Below, in pieces: positions 24,103-32,721 of a stretch of 57,617 nt of DNA. The stretch lies in assembly GCA_944332265.1 (NCBI GenBank), contig CALVJQ010000009.1, positions 1-57,617 of the forward strand. Reading direction: 5' to 3'. Each line of letters begins with the position of its first letter. Within the stretch, counting starts at the first letter, position 1. The notes beneath the pieces were generated by a model. That model was not told the DNA's origin, made no database searches, and saw only the letters and a program-made list of their open reading frames with translations. Source of the DNA: an uncultured Bacilli bacterium (GTDB taxonomy: Bacteria; Bacillota_I; Bacilli_A; RF39; UBA660). The position numbers and the translations under genes are program-made.

Positions 24103-24131
24103 ATTATAGCACAAGAGAATTTCAAAAACAA
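24103..24131 (-). promoter_or_regulatory. Promoter of the 23303-22195 unit
   Basis: TTGTTT (24126-24131) and TATAAT (24103-24108) are separated by 17 nt. The predicted leader is about 80 nt, longer than most in this window. Confidence 0.55.
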
Positions 24132-24218
24132 TAGTGGAAATTCCAATTTAACCAAAAATAATTATGTAATTAAAAAGCTCTATATGATATAATTAATCTA
24201 TAATAGATAGGAGGTATT

Positions 24219-24806
24219 ATGAAAACAAAGAAAAAACTACTATTAATCATGGCCTTTATTTCATTATTTATATGTCTCTACCAAGTTGCCTCAACATATG
24301 CCAAATACTTTACACAAACAACTAGTTCAATTGGTTCAAACATAAAAAAATGGAATATTAAAGTAAATGGTGAATCAATAAAAAACGGCTATAAACTAAC
24401 TAATCCAATAACTGCATATTTTGAACCAAGTGAACACATAGCTGACAATCAAATAGCTCCTACACGTGAAGGTTACTTTATTATAACCCTTGACTATAGT
24501 AACGTTGATTTATCCTTTAAATATGAAATAAATATTGAAGATAATGATATAGTAAATGATATAAGTATATTTAAATTAGAAGTTGATGGAACTGAAATAA
24601 CCACAACAAATAATACTATTTCTAATAATGTAAATATAAATGATCCAAATGATACTACTAAAACCAAAGAAATAAAAGTATATATTAAATGGAACGATGA
24701 TGAAAATACTGGTGCTACAATGACAAATGAAGAAGATACAGAAATAGCAACAAATTATGAAACAATCGATTTCAACATCGGTATAAAATTAACTCAATTA
24801 ACATAA
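24219..24806 (+). CDS. SipW-type exported protein with YAKY motif
   Basis: The 195-residue protein has a signal helix followed by STYAKYFTQTTSS, then a domain beginning WNIKVNGE. This layout recurs in the 32070 protein (SSYAFSKYNSEVT, then WNITVNDC), and both share the IAP.xxGxFxI segment. It is the only plus-strand member of the surface cluster. GATAGGAGGTATT precedes the ATG and TATAAT is at 24188-24193. Likely an exported matrix or fibre component; function inferred from the family only. Confidence 0.75.
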   Translation: MKTKKKLLLIMAFISLFICLYQVASTYAKYFTQTTSSIGSNIKKWNIKVNGESIKNGYKLTNPITAYFEPSEHIADNQIAPTREGYFIITLDYSNVDLSFKYEINIEDNDIVNDISIFKLEVDGTEITTTNNTISNNVNINDPNDTTKTKEIKVYIKWNDDENTGATMTNEEDTEIATNYETIDFNIGIKLTQLT

Positions 24807-24834
24807 AAAAAATTCCTATTAAAGGAATTTTTTT
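24806..24834. terminator. Bidirectional terminator ending the ten-gene operon
   Basis: AAATTCCT pairs with AGGAATTT around ATTAA (loop 24818-24822), with long A and T flanks. It closes both the plus-strand YAKY gene and the minus-strand operon that starts at 33255. Confidence 0.8.
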
Positions 24835-25528
24835 ATGGATTAGATTGAACAATATCAATCGTTAATTCTATTACCAATGAAGACTCTTGTGCATTATCAG
24901 GATTACTTGAAAATTCATATGATTTCTCTCCCAATTCTGTATCTTCACGATCACATTTATTATAAGTTCCTGTATCATCAGTAACCATACACTCTGCTTC
25001 ATCATTTTCATAATCCCACACTAATTCAAAGCTTAGTTGTGATACTCCATTAGAAGCAATTTGCTTATCTGCAATCTCAAAATGTAAATCAAAAGGATAT
25101 CCCTCAATCGTAAATACTCGACCATCATCTGAAACAGTTACTTGATAATCATCTTCTGATTGAACTTCTCCAAATAACGTAATCGATTTTATATTAATAC
25201 TTAAATCTGCACTAACTTCACCATTATTAACAATATTTATTTTATCAGTACTACTATCCATTCCAGGATATAAATCAGATATTTTAAATTCATGTGTTCC
25301 TTCTTCGCCATCTCCAATAACAACATCCCAAGACTTAACATGACCATGAATACTCATATCAACTGTCTTATTATAAATAAACCAAGCAAAAGAAGTACTA
25401 GCAAACCCAAAGAAAAGAAGCAATAACAAGACTATTTTATGTTTTTTTAAAACGACAAATAATATATTTCGCTTTTTAGCATCATGTACATTTTCATTAT
25501 TTGCAATATTCTGTATATCATGCTTCAT
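24833..25528 (-). CDS. SipW-type exported protein (AWF signal)
   Basis: The 231-residue protein has a 30-residue basic start and a signal helix ending FGFASTSFAWFIYNK. The following domain (VKSWDVVIGDGEEG, then a DLYPG.DSSTDKI..NNGEVSADL segment) has the immunoglobulin-like strand pattern of camelysin/TasA-type proteins. It is the last gene of the ten-gene operon, 18 nt after the signal peptidase gene that probably processes it. Substrate status is inferred from signal type and context. Confidence 0.8.
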   Translation of the reverse strand: MKHDIQNIANNENVHDAKKRNILFVVLKKHKIVLLLLLFFGFASTSFAWFIYNKTVDMSIHGHVKSWDVVIGDGEEGTHEFKISDLYPGMDSSTDKINIVNNGEVSADLSINIKSITLFGEVQSEDDYQVTVSDDGRVFTIEGYPFDLHFEIADKQIASNGVSQLSFELVWDYENDEAECMVTDDTGTYNKCDREDTELGEKSYEFSSNPDNAQESSLVIELTIDIVQSNP

Positions 25529-25546
25529 AAAAAAACACTCCTTATC

Positions 25547-26242
25547 TTATTTCTTTTCTTCTAGAGGCAATATATCTTCACTATTCTCTTTTATTATATC
25601 ATCTTTTTCTAAATCTGTATCTATTTTATCTTTATCACGAACTATCTTCTTAACAGATTCATCATTTTCTTCTATTATTTTTAAATCAGCATCTTCATCT
25701 TCATCATCTTTTTTATATATTAATTTAATTATTTCAATTGCTATTAATATAGCAATTGGAATAGCTATAAAACAAAATAATAATAGTTTACTAGTTGTTA
25801 TTCTTCCTATAAAACTTAGTAAAAAGAAACGATAAATAACTTTTCCTAAAACTTGTTCTTCTGAAACAATAGGATCTTCTATATTATTTGCAATCCCTTT
25901 CGTATGAAAATAATATTTCCCATCTTCGCCCATTTCAACTTCTTGTACTTGATGCGTTATAATCATACCATCTATTCCAACATCATCACCTATATAAGTA
26001 ACAGCATCACCTTTTTTTATATTTGAAGCATCCATTTCTTTTATAAGTAAAGTATCTCCAATATTGTAAGTTGGAATCATACTTCCAGAAGCTACAATAT
26101 AAACACGATATCCAAATAAATTATGTTGATTAGAAAATCTCTGAAAACCTGATAAAATAACTAAAAATAATAACAATAAAATGATAATCCATTCAACAAA
26201 AGCAACAATTTTACTACCAATACCATTAAATATAGCTTTCAT
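25547..26242 (-). CDS. SipW-type signal peptidase I with acidic cytoplasmic tail
   Basis: This 231-residue serine protease of family S26 (SipW/ER type) has an N-terminal helix (about 13-32), the catalytic serine in ASGSMIP (S54), and the general-base histidine in IITHQV (H97) instead of the Lys of ordinary bacterial enzymes. A second helix (about 150-172) is followed by a strongly acidic tail of about 55 residues. SipW enzymes release TasA-type proteins. The tail is unusual and may bind a cytoplasmic partner such as the AAA+ module. It lies 7 nt after the DUF2357-like gene. Confidence 0.88.
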   Translation of the reverse strand: MKAIFNGIGSKIVAFVEWIIILLLLFLVILSGFQRFSNQHNLFGYRVYIVASGSMIPTYNIGDTLLIKEMDASNIKKGDAVTYIGDDVGIDGMIITHQVQEVEMGEDGKYYFHTKGIANNIEDPIVSEEQVLGKVIYRFFLLSFIGRITTSKLLLFCFIAIPIAILIAIEIIKLIYKKDDEDEDADLKIIEENDESVKKIVRDKDKIDTDLEKDDIIKENSEDILPLEEKK

Positions 26243-26249
26243 AATAGCC

Positions 26250-27359
26250 TCAATTTAATTTTACATTGTTAATTTTATTAAAATACTTATCAATATGTTT
26301 ACGATATATTTTACCAATACCATCCATTGTTGCTGTATTACGATATTTAACAAGTGTAAATTGTTCTCCAACCATATCTTTTAACTCTTCTTCTGTTAAA
26401 CTTGCATTTAAATCTATAATTTTTTGAATAACTTGTTTCATAACTTTTTCTTTAACATTTTTAGTTGAATATTCATCTTTATTAAGTGTACATAAAGCTA
26501 AATAATTAAGTAAGAAAGTATCATCAAAGAAACCTCTTAAAGCTCCTTCCTCTTCATAATTTTTATCTTTCTTATCTCTTCTGTTATCATCACCAAAATG
26601 TTCTTGCAAATAATTCCATAATATCAACGCATATTGAAAATTAGTATTTTTTAAAATAACATTAGTTTTCTTAATTGGTGGTCTAACTAAAGCAACATGC
26701 GCTCTATGTAAAGCTTTAAACACTTCACTATTTTTTAAATCTATAATCTGTTGCTCTATACGATCTATTCGAGCAGCTAAACTCTCCCCATTTTTTCTAC
26801 CATCATCTTTTTTAGTATGTAGACTTGTTTTAATACTCAAATCAATCGAAATATGTTCTTGTCCCACTACTGATGCTGCTTTATATTGAACTGACTTATC
26901 ATCCTTTAAATAAGAACCATCAACCAATTTTCTCTTTTTAGCAGCAACAAAAGCTTCCATATTAATTATTAATGTATAAATAAATCTATTTTCATAAGTA
27001 TCAAAAGTTTCTTCTTTATTAATATTTAATATTTTAGAAGGTTTAATCTCATCATCTTCATTAACTTCTTGTATCAAATTTGTATGTTTAGCTAAATGTT
27101 TTATACTATCAACAGTAACTCTTTTAGCCATTTCTATTTTTACTATTTCATCTTCATTTATAATAAAGCGATTGGGATTACGTAAAATATTATCTAGATA
27201 TCTCATCGTATCTTCAATAATATCAACCCATTCAAAATTAGCTTCCACTTTATCATAATGCAAATCAACAACCATATCAGATTTACTTTTTTTCGTAAAA
27301 GAACTTACACGTTGTTCATCAGCATTTTCAAATAAAGAAGTTACATTTAATTCATCCAT
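26250..27359 (-). CDS. DUF2357-like protein paired with the McrB-like ATPase
   Basis: The 369-residue soluble protein shows the DUF2357-type signature TYENRFIYTLIINM (about 137-150) followed by a long helical segment (IDRIEQQIIDLKNSEVFKALHRAHVALVRPP) and LKNTNFQYALILWNYL. DUF2357/McrC-like proteins accompany McrB-type AAA+ ATPases. No PD-(D/E)xK nuclease motif is visible in the C-terminal part, so this is probably not a restriction nuclease. It follows the ATPase gene by 28 nt and precedes the signal peptidase gene by 7 nt. Family assignment is moderate, function unknown. Confidence 0.65.
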   Translation of the reverse strand: MDELNVTSLFENADEQRVSSFTKKSKSDMVVDLHYDKVEANFEWVDIIEDTMRYLDNILRNPNRFIINEDEIVKIEMAKRVTVDSIKHLAKHTNLIQEVNEDDEIKPSKILNINKEETFDTYENRFIYTLIINMEAFVAAKKRKLVDGSYLKDDKSVQYKAASVVGQEHISIDLSIKTSLHTKKDDGRKNGESLAARIDRIEQQIIDLKNSEVFKALHRAHVALVRPPIKKTNVILKNTNFQYALILWNYLQEHFGDDNRRDKKDKNYEEEGALRGFFDDTFLLNYLALCTLNKDEYSTKNVKEKVMKQVIQKIIDLNASLTEEELKDMVGEQFTLVKYRNTATMDGIGKIYRKHIDKYFNKINNVKLN

Positions 27360-27387
27360 AATCCCAACCTCTTTTCGATTTTATCTA

Positions 27388-28917
27388 TTATGTTAATTTC
27401 TTAAGTCTTAATAAATATTCAGTACATTCTTTCATTTTTCCTTTACCAAAAGTAGTATCAAGGAATTTAATAAATCCATCTATTTCATCACGGATATAAG
27501 AAACATTTAATTGTTCAAATTTACGTAAAATTTTCTTTGCAATAAAGTAATCAACACCATCTATTTCTGTACCACCACAAGCTACATAAACAGGAACAAA
27601 TTTTTTCATATGAGCAACAATACGGTTACCAAAAGCAATACGGAAATGTTGTATTACATAATCATCCATCTTTTCAATCTTATCTAATGTCTCATCACTG
27701 ATTTGATTATCATTAATTGCTGATTCATATAATTTTTCTAGATAAGAATAATTTACATCCATAGCTTGTGTAGGAACAGGTTCAAAAGGAGTTCCTTTAT
27801 CATTAATATCAATTGGCATAGCACGGTCATAAACTTTATCAGTAACCATAAATGTTGAGTCATCGTTATTGATTGTACCAATATACCAAACATTAGGAGC
27901 AATTTTTAATTTACCATCTTTTAAACGCTTAGGATCTGAACTCCAAGCACTTGGTGTCAATTCAACTATCCATTCATCTTGACTTGGCATTTCTAGAATA
28001 GATAACATCTCAGCAAAATAATATTCAACACGTGAAATATTCATTTCATCTAAAATAATTGTATAAATATCATCAGTATAACCTGCCATATATATTTCGG
28101 CTAATAAATCAGTCTCAGTAAATTTTTTGGTAAATTCATTAAAATAACCAAATAATTCTGTTCTATCACGCCAAGATGGTTGAACAGATGCAACACATGA
28201 ATCGTGTTTCATAAATTTTCCCCAAGCATAAGCAAGTGAAGTTTTACCTGTACCAGAAATACCTTGTAAAATAACTAATTTAGTACTTGATAAAGCAGCA
28301 ATAAATAATCTAATTAAATCCAAATGATAATATAACTTTAACTCAGAAGCACAGAAGTTTCTAAAATTGTCACAAAGTTCAGGCAATGTAAATGAATTGT
28401 TATAATTGACAATTTTGTAATCTTTAAACATTTCATCAATATGTACAAGTTTTGGAAATCTAGTGTCAAGTGCGTGTCCATCATCAACTTCTTCTGGAGT
28501 ATCACCTTCACTAACAGTTGCTTCTTCATCAGGATTAAGTCCTAATTGTGATACCTTCATAGCATACAACTCATCTTTTTCCTTCATCAAAGTTCTAACT
28601 TGTTTATGTAAATCAGCTAATTCTTCAAGTAAAGACTCTTGTTCAACCAAAGTCTTTCTAAATCTTATATACTTTCTTACTAAAAAGTATATACAAAAAA
28701 TAAATAACGCTAATAATAACATTGTACAAATAATTGCAACAACTACTAAGAACCATTCTCCACCAGAGAAATCTGTACTATAGTGTTTAATCAAATTAGC
28801 ATAAGCACGTACATCAAACATCTGTAAAATTCCTAAAAAGAAATCTTTTACAGCTTCAACAACTCCTCCAAATAATTGATCTAAGAATTCATATAAAAAT
28901 CTAACATATGTATCCAT
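27388..28917 (-). CDS. Membrane-anchored McrB-like AAA+ ATPase
   Basis: The 509-residue protein has an amphipathic start, a membrane helix (about 55-80), a coiled coil (about 86-118), and an AAA+ domain. Walker A is GISGTGKT (219-226), Walker B is IILDEMN (D290, E291), and the sensor-1 segment IGTINNDDSTFMVTDKVYDRA lies at about 343, with GxxN and DRA as in McrB/AAA_5 proteins. DNA-targeting domains of true McrB are absent, and a membrane anchor replaces them. Its start overlaps the stop of the 335-residue gene by 1 nt. It lies in one operon with signal peptidases and exported proteins, so it may power assembly or remodelling at the membrane (inference). Confidence 0.85.
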   Translation of the reverse strand: MDTYVRFLYEFLDQLFGGVVEAVKDFFLGILQMFDVRAYANLIKHYSTDFSGGEWFLVVVAIICTMLLLALFIFCIYFLVRKYIRFRKTLVEQESLLEELADLHKQVRTLMKEKDELYAMKVSQLGLNPDEEATVSEGDTPEEVDDGHALDTRFPKLVHIDEMFKDYKIVNYNNSFTLPELCDNFRNFCASELKLYYHLDLIRLFIAALSSTKLVILQGISGTGKTSLAYAWGKFMKHDSCVASVQPSWRDRTELFGYFNEFTKKFTETDLLAEIYMAGYTDDIYTIILDEMNISRVEYYFAEMLSILEMPSQDEWIVELTPSAWSSDPKRLKDGKLKIAPNVWYIGTINNDDSTFMVTDKVYDRAMPIDINDKGTPFEPVPTQAMDVNYSYLEKLYESAINDNQISDETLDKIEKMDDYVIQHFRIAFGNRIVAHMKKFVPVYVACGGTEIDGVDYFIAKKILRKFEQLNVSYIRDEIDGFIKFLDTTFGKGKMKECTEYLLRLKKLT

Positions 28918-29924
28918 TACTTCACCTCGTCTACACTTACTATTCTATCCTTTATTTTAACACTTTTTTTCATATCTTTGTAATAATATTTATTAAAATC
29001 AAAGAAAATCTTTTCAAATAATTCTAAATATTGAATATTATCGCTACTATAATCAAAACTATCATCTAGTATAATCGCAAAAAAATAGCCTTTTCTCATA
29101 TATTCTCTAACATAAGTTCCATATCTAAGGAAACATTTATAACTAATAACAATCCTTATTCTATCCTGAATAAATAAATTATCTATAATGTTTAATACTC
29201 TATTAATTTTAGTCTTCTTATCAAATAATGATTCAGGAAACTCTACAAAATAAGTCTTATCAAAATTACATCCTACTAAATCTTTTACTACTACACTAGC
29301 TAACTGTAAATAAGTAATAGCTACCATATCTTCAGATATACTATCTTTTTCTGAAGCTTTCTTTATAGCAATATCACTATATAATTCAGGAAAAACAATT
29401 TTATTTTCTAACTTAACAAAAAATTCATTCTTACCAATTTTCTTATAATCCAAATAAAAAGTTGGACTCTCAAAATTATCTAAAAATTCTTTTCTTATTT
29501 TAATATCATCACGAATCATCATACTAAATTGATTAACAAAATCTTTATCTTCACCAAACAATTTCTCTTTCTCAGTAGCAATACTTTGAATAACATTTTT
29601 TTGTGCTTCTAGTAAATACAACTGATCTAAATGATAAAAATATTGTGCAAACTTAGCAATCTTATCTATTACATCAATTTTAGCTTTACCATATTCAACT
29701 TCTAACCTTTTAGCAGTATCTTGAATAACTTTACTAATTTTTCTCTGTAAAGAAACATTCTTACTTGCTTCATCAATATAATTACTATATCTTACATTAA
29801 GATAAGCATTTATAAATTCTTCAGCAATCTTTTTATCATATTTATAATCCTTAAAAAACAACTTTAAATAATTATGAAAACACTTTATTGTAAAAGAAAT
29901 ATATTCATCCATAACATTTATCAT
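28917..29924 (-). CDS. Unrecognised cytoplasmic protein next to the AAA+ ATPase
   Basis: The 335-residue product has no membrane helix. The first half is helical (IAEEFINAYLNVRYSNY, then VIQDTAKRLEVEYGKAKIDVIDKIAKF), and the second half looks alpha/beta (KTYFVEFPESLF, RIRIVISYKCFL, FFAIILDDSFDY). No family is recognised. It overlaps the ATPase gene by 1 nt, so the two are translationally coupled and likely physically linked. AGGAGGGG precedes the ATG. Confidence 0.7.
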   Translation of the reverse strand: MINVMDEYISFTIKCFHNYLKLFFKDYKYDKKIAEEFINAYLNVRYSNYIDEASKNVSLQRKISKVIQDTAKRLEVEYGKAKIDVIDKIAKFAQYFYHLDQLYLLEAQKNVIQSIATEKEKLFGEDKDFVNQFSMMIRDDIKIRKEFLDNFESPTFYLDYKKIGKNEFFVKLENKIVFPELYSDIAIKKASEKDSISEDMVAITYLQLASVVVKDLVGCNFDKTYFVEFPESLFDKKTKINRVLNIIDNLFIQDRIRIVISYKCFLRYGTYVREYMRKGYFFAIILDDSFDYSSDNIQYLELFEKIFFDFNKYYYKDMKKSVKIKDRIVSVDEVK

Positions 29925-29935
29925 ATTACCCCTCC

Positions 29936-30892
29936 TTACTCAATAATCCTTTTATCAAAACTAATGACAGGTTGATTAGTATCACCATTTACATAGCTAT
30001 AGTTATTACTAGGAATTTTCTTATAATAACGAACCATTATACTTGATTTAGGTTCAACTACAAAAGTAATTTTTTTAATATAATTATGTTTTGTAGCATC
30101 ATCATCTATTACTCCATCACCATCATCATCTTTATAGTCATATGTAAGTTCTGTTTCATACCTTGTATTTGGATCTTCTAATATATTTGTACTCATATCA
30201 ATAACAATTGAAGGATCATTTATAGTAAGAGTTATTTCAGCCCTTGAAGTATCCAAAGTATTAGACACAATAGCATCTAAATAAACATTTCCAGGGGTAT
30301 CTTCAATTTCATAATTTATACCATAGTTACCAATAATTAAATTAAATGTAGCAGATAATTCCTCTATATAAGGTGATTTTGATTTAGCTGTAACAACTAC
30401 TGAAACCTTATCTCCATCATGTAATGTTACCCCACTTTTAGGAGCTATAGTAATAATAAAATTATCTGCGTTATCTTCACTTTTTATTGTTCTTTCAACC
30501 GTTGTTACTCCAGGTGTATTAATATAACATTCTACATTATTATCAGTAGAACAAGATAAATCATAAATAATATCGGTATCTGTTCCTTTTAAACTATTAA
30601 GTAAACTACTCATACTAATACTTAAATTATAATTAGTAGTACCACCCCAAGGATTAATTTCATAATCCTTCCCATGAATAGTCAATTTATCACTAGTAAA
30701 ATAAAAATTTTTAGTTCTTAAATAATAAACTTCGATAATATCTTTTACATATCGCCCATAATTAATTGTTAAGAAAGAGCCAAGAAGAACAAATGCAACA
30801 ATTAAACAAGTCGTAATCCTTTTATGCTCTTTAAAAAATCTTAAAGATATTTTCTTATTTAATTTAATTTTATCTTCTTTTCTCCTTTTCAC
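29936..30892 (-). CDS. Membrane-anchored exported protein with a DxDGDG calcium-type loop
   Basis: The 318-residue protein has a long basic start, one helix (about 27-47) ending TINYGRYVKDIIEVYYLRTK, then an extracellular domain. The segment FYFTSDKL...YEINPWGGTTNYNLSISM is followed by strand-rich modules. A Ca2+-type acidic loop DYKDDDGDGVIDDDA lies at about 265-280. Three cysteines are present. The start is probably GTG 30892, 4 nt after AGGTGAT; the GTG at 30901 lies inside that site. It sits between the 221-residue exported protein and the ATPase group. Confidence 0.75.
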   Translation of the reverse strand: MKRRKEDKIKLNKKISLRFFKEHKRITTCLIVAFVLLGSFLTINYGRYVKDIIEVYYLRTKNFYFTSDKLTIHGKDYEINPWGGTTNYNLSISMSSLLNSLKGTDTDIIYDLSCSTDNNVECYINTPGVTTVERTIKSEDNADNFIITIAPKSGVTLHDGDKVSVVVTAKSKSPYIEELSATFNLIIGNYGINYEIEDTPGNVYLDAIVSNTLDTSRAEITLTINDPSIVIDMSTNILEDPNTRYETELTYDYKDDDGDGVIDDDATKHNYIKKITFVVEPKSSIMVRYYKKIPSNNYSYVNGDTNQPVISFDKRIIE

Positions 30893-30897
30893 TTTAA

Positions 30898-31563
30898 TCA
30901 CCTACATATATCGCCAATATTATCTTCATTTAAAACTTGTTTTGATAATAACTGAATCTTAATTGATTCAACTAAATCTTGATATTCACTACTTGAATAA
31001 TCTTTTGGAAAAGTAACTTTCAAAGTATACTCATCATACTTTTCTTTACCATATTTAAAACATTTATCAGGAACTGTAAATACCCTAAAATAAGTACCAT
31101 AACTATCTTTCATAATTTGATTATCTAACTGATTATCGTCTATCAAACTAACAGCATTCGCACTCGAAGCATTCTGATTATAATATAAATCATAATCTAA
31201 TCTAATGTTAGTTGTTGTTATAATTTTTAATGCATATGAAATATTAGTATCTGCAACATTACCTTCATTATCTGTATTATAAACTCTAAACTTATAATAT
31301 TTAGTTTCACCAGGACCGATATCACCTAAATTAATATCTAGAGTTTCTTGAGCATTAAATTCAGCATTTTCATTTTCAACATCATCTACTCCACTAAAAT
31401 TAAAAGCATACAAAGCAACATCCATCTCCGTTGTCGAAAAAGCTTCTGATACATATGTTGCACTAGAGGTTTTAAAGAAAACTGCCATAATAAAAATATC
31501 CAAGATTAAAAATATAGTTAAAAAATTCATCATTCTTCTATTCTTGAATCTTCTCAATTTCAT
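30898..31563 (-). CDS. Exported protein with SipW-like N-terminus
   Basis: The 221-residue protein has a basic start and a signal helix (FLTIFLILDIFIMAVFF) leading into KTSSATYVSEAFSTTEMDVALYAF. The domain then shows LGDIGPGETKYYKFRVYN, a segment typical of TasA/camelysin-like proteins in which an extracellular Ig-like fold begins. AAGGAGG precedes ATG 31563, inside the end of the signal peptidase gene (26-nt overlap), so the substrate and its peptidase are translationally coupled. Probably cleaved near ATY. Confidence 0.78.
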   Translation of the reverse strand: MKLRRFKNRRMMNFLTIFLILDIFIMAVFFKTSSATYVSEAFSTTEMDVALYAFNFSGVDDVENENAEFNAQETLDINLGDIGPGETKYYKFRVYNTDNEGNVADTNISYALKIITTTNIRLDYDLYYNQNASSANAVSLIDDNQLDNQIMKDSYGTYFRVFTVPDKCFKYGKEKYDEYTLKVTFPKDYSSSEYQDLVESIKIQLLSKQVLNEDNIGDICR

Positions 31564-32077
31564 TTTTCTTAACCTCCTTCTTACCTATAGACAAAGCTAT
31601 ATTAAATAAAAACACTGTTACAAAAAAGGATATAAATACTCGAGGCTCCGTAACAATATTCATATATTTACCATAATCTGCACCAATATATGTAACTTTA
31701 CCAATTACTTGATTCTTATTAACAGGTTCATCGATAGCATTATTATTATCTCCTTTAGTGTAAATAAGACCATCTTCTATTTTAACAACTCTATGAGTAA
31801 CAACACTATTATCAGTATAATATGAAACAATATCATCAACATCAATATTATCAGTAATCTTAACAAATACATAATCATCCACTTGAATTAATGGTTCCAT
31901 ACTACCTGTTTGAATTTCAAAAAAAGTATATCCAAAATAATTAGTATATTTATTTTTTAAAACATTAATTTGAATATAATTATAAAAAGCCAAAACCAAT
32001 AAAATTACAACTATCCCAATTAATAAATTTAATAAAATATTTCCTATTTTTTTTAATACTTTCATCATGTTATCCAT
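31538..32077 (-). CDS. SipW-type signal peptidase I
   Basis: The roughly 179-residue S26 protease has an N-terminal helix, the catalytic serine in QTGSMEP (S59), the histidine in VTHRVV (H95), and the box GDNNNAIDEP followed by VIGKVTYIG, all classical for SipW. A C-terminal helix (about 150-170) completes the topology. It removes signal peptides from TasA/camelysin-type proteins. ATG 32077 is preferred because it overlaps the stop of the preceding gene (ATGGATAA); ATGs 12 nt upstream and 9 or 12 nt downstream are alternatives. Its neighbours on both sides are probable substrates. Confidence 0.9.
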   Translation of the reverse strand: MDNMMKVLKKIGNILLNLLIGIVVILLVLAFYNYIQINVLKNKYTNYFGYTFFEIQTGSMEPLIQVDDYVFVKITDNIDVDDIVSYYTDNSVVTHRVVKIEDGLIYTKGDNNNAIDEPVNKNQVIGKVTYIGADYGKYMNIVTEPRVFISFFVTVFLFNIALSIGKKEVKKNEIEKIQE

Positions 32078-32720
32078 TATATTGTTCAAAAACTATCTGA
32101 ACTGGTACTTTTAATTTTGGTGTACCTCCATTCGTTCCCAACTCAGTATCAGTTAAATTAGTTTCTTCATCAACTTCTGCAACCCAATCTACATATATAG
32201 TAATCACATCTTCATAATTTAAATTATTAGGTGAATACTTAATTATACCTGCATATCCCTCTTCATCTAAAGGAATTTTATTATCCATATTAGGATCGCT
32301 TCTATATAGCTTTATTGAAACATTTTCTGTTGCTAACCAAGCTTTTATTGTATATTTAATGGAAACTTCTGTGTCATTTGGTCTAATTTTAATTTTAAAA
32401 CTCCCACTTGAACCAGGTGCTATCTTATTATTAACAACATTATCATTTCCGTTATTAGAATAAAAGATTTCACTAACCCCAAAATTCTTTATTAATGTAA
32501 CTTCACCAGTCTCATCATTAACACTCTCTTCAAAACAAGCAGTATTATTTTTATCAGGTTTTGTTATACTACAATCATTAACAGTAATATTCCAATTAGC
32601 AATATCAGCTTCCGCTTCACCAGTAACTTCTGAATTATATTTACTAAAAGCATATGAACTACCTAGTATTATAATTAGTAAGAAAGATAATCCAATTAAA
32701 TAATTTACCTTTCTCTTCAT
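32070..32720 (-). CDS. SipW-type exported protein (YAFSKY motif)
   Basis: The 216-residue protein has a signal helix (LIGLSFLLIIILGSSYAFSKY), then a domain starting NWNITVNDCSI. The core shows KIAPGSSGSFKIKIRPN, the IAPG/GS segment common to TasA/camelysin-like folds, and ends DWVAEVDEETNLTDTELGTNGG...VPVQIVFEQY. It is related to the plus-strand 24219 protein. It is 2 nt after the pseudo-peptidase gene and overlaps the active SipW gene. Two cysteines (DCSI, TACFEES) may pair. Confidence 0.82.
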   Translation of the reverse strand: MKRKVNYLIGLSFLLIIILGSSYAFSKYNSEVTGEAEADIANWNITVNDCSITKPDKNNTACFEESVNDETGEVTLIKNFGVSEIFYSNNGNDNVVNNKIAPGSSGSFKIKIRPNDTEVSIKYTIKAWLATENVSIKLYRSDPNMDNKIPLDEEGYAGIIKYSPNNLNYEDVITIYVDWVAEVDEETNLTDTELGTNGGTPKLKVPVQIVFEQYNG

Positions 32721-32721
32721 A

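Noticed and set aside
26250-28917. McrBC restriction system
   Set aside because: The ATPase is membrane-anchored without a DNA-binding domain, the partner shows no PD-(D/E)xK motif, and the neighbours are signal peptidases and exported proteins.
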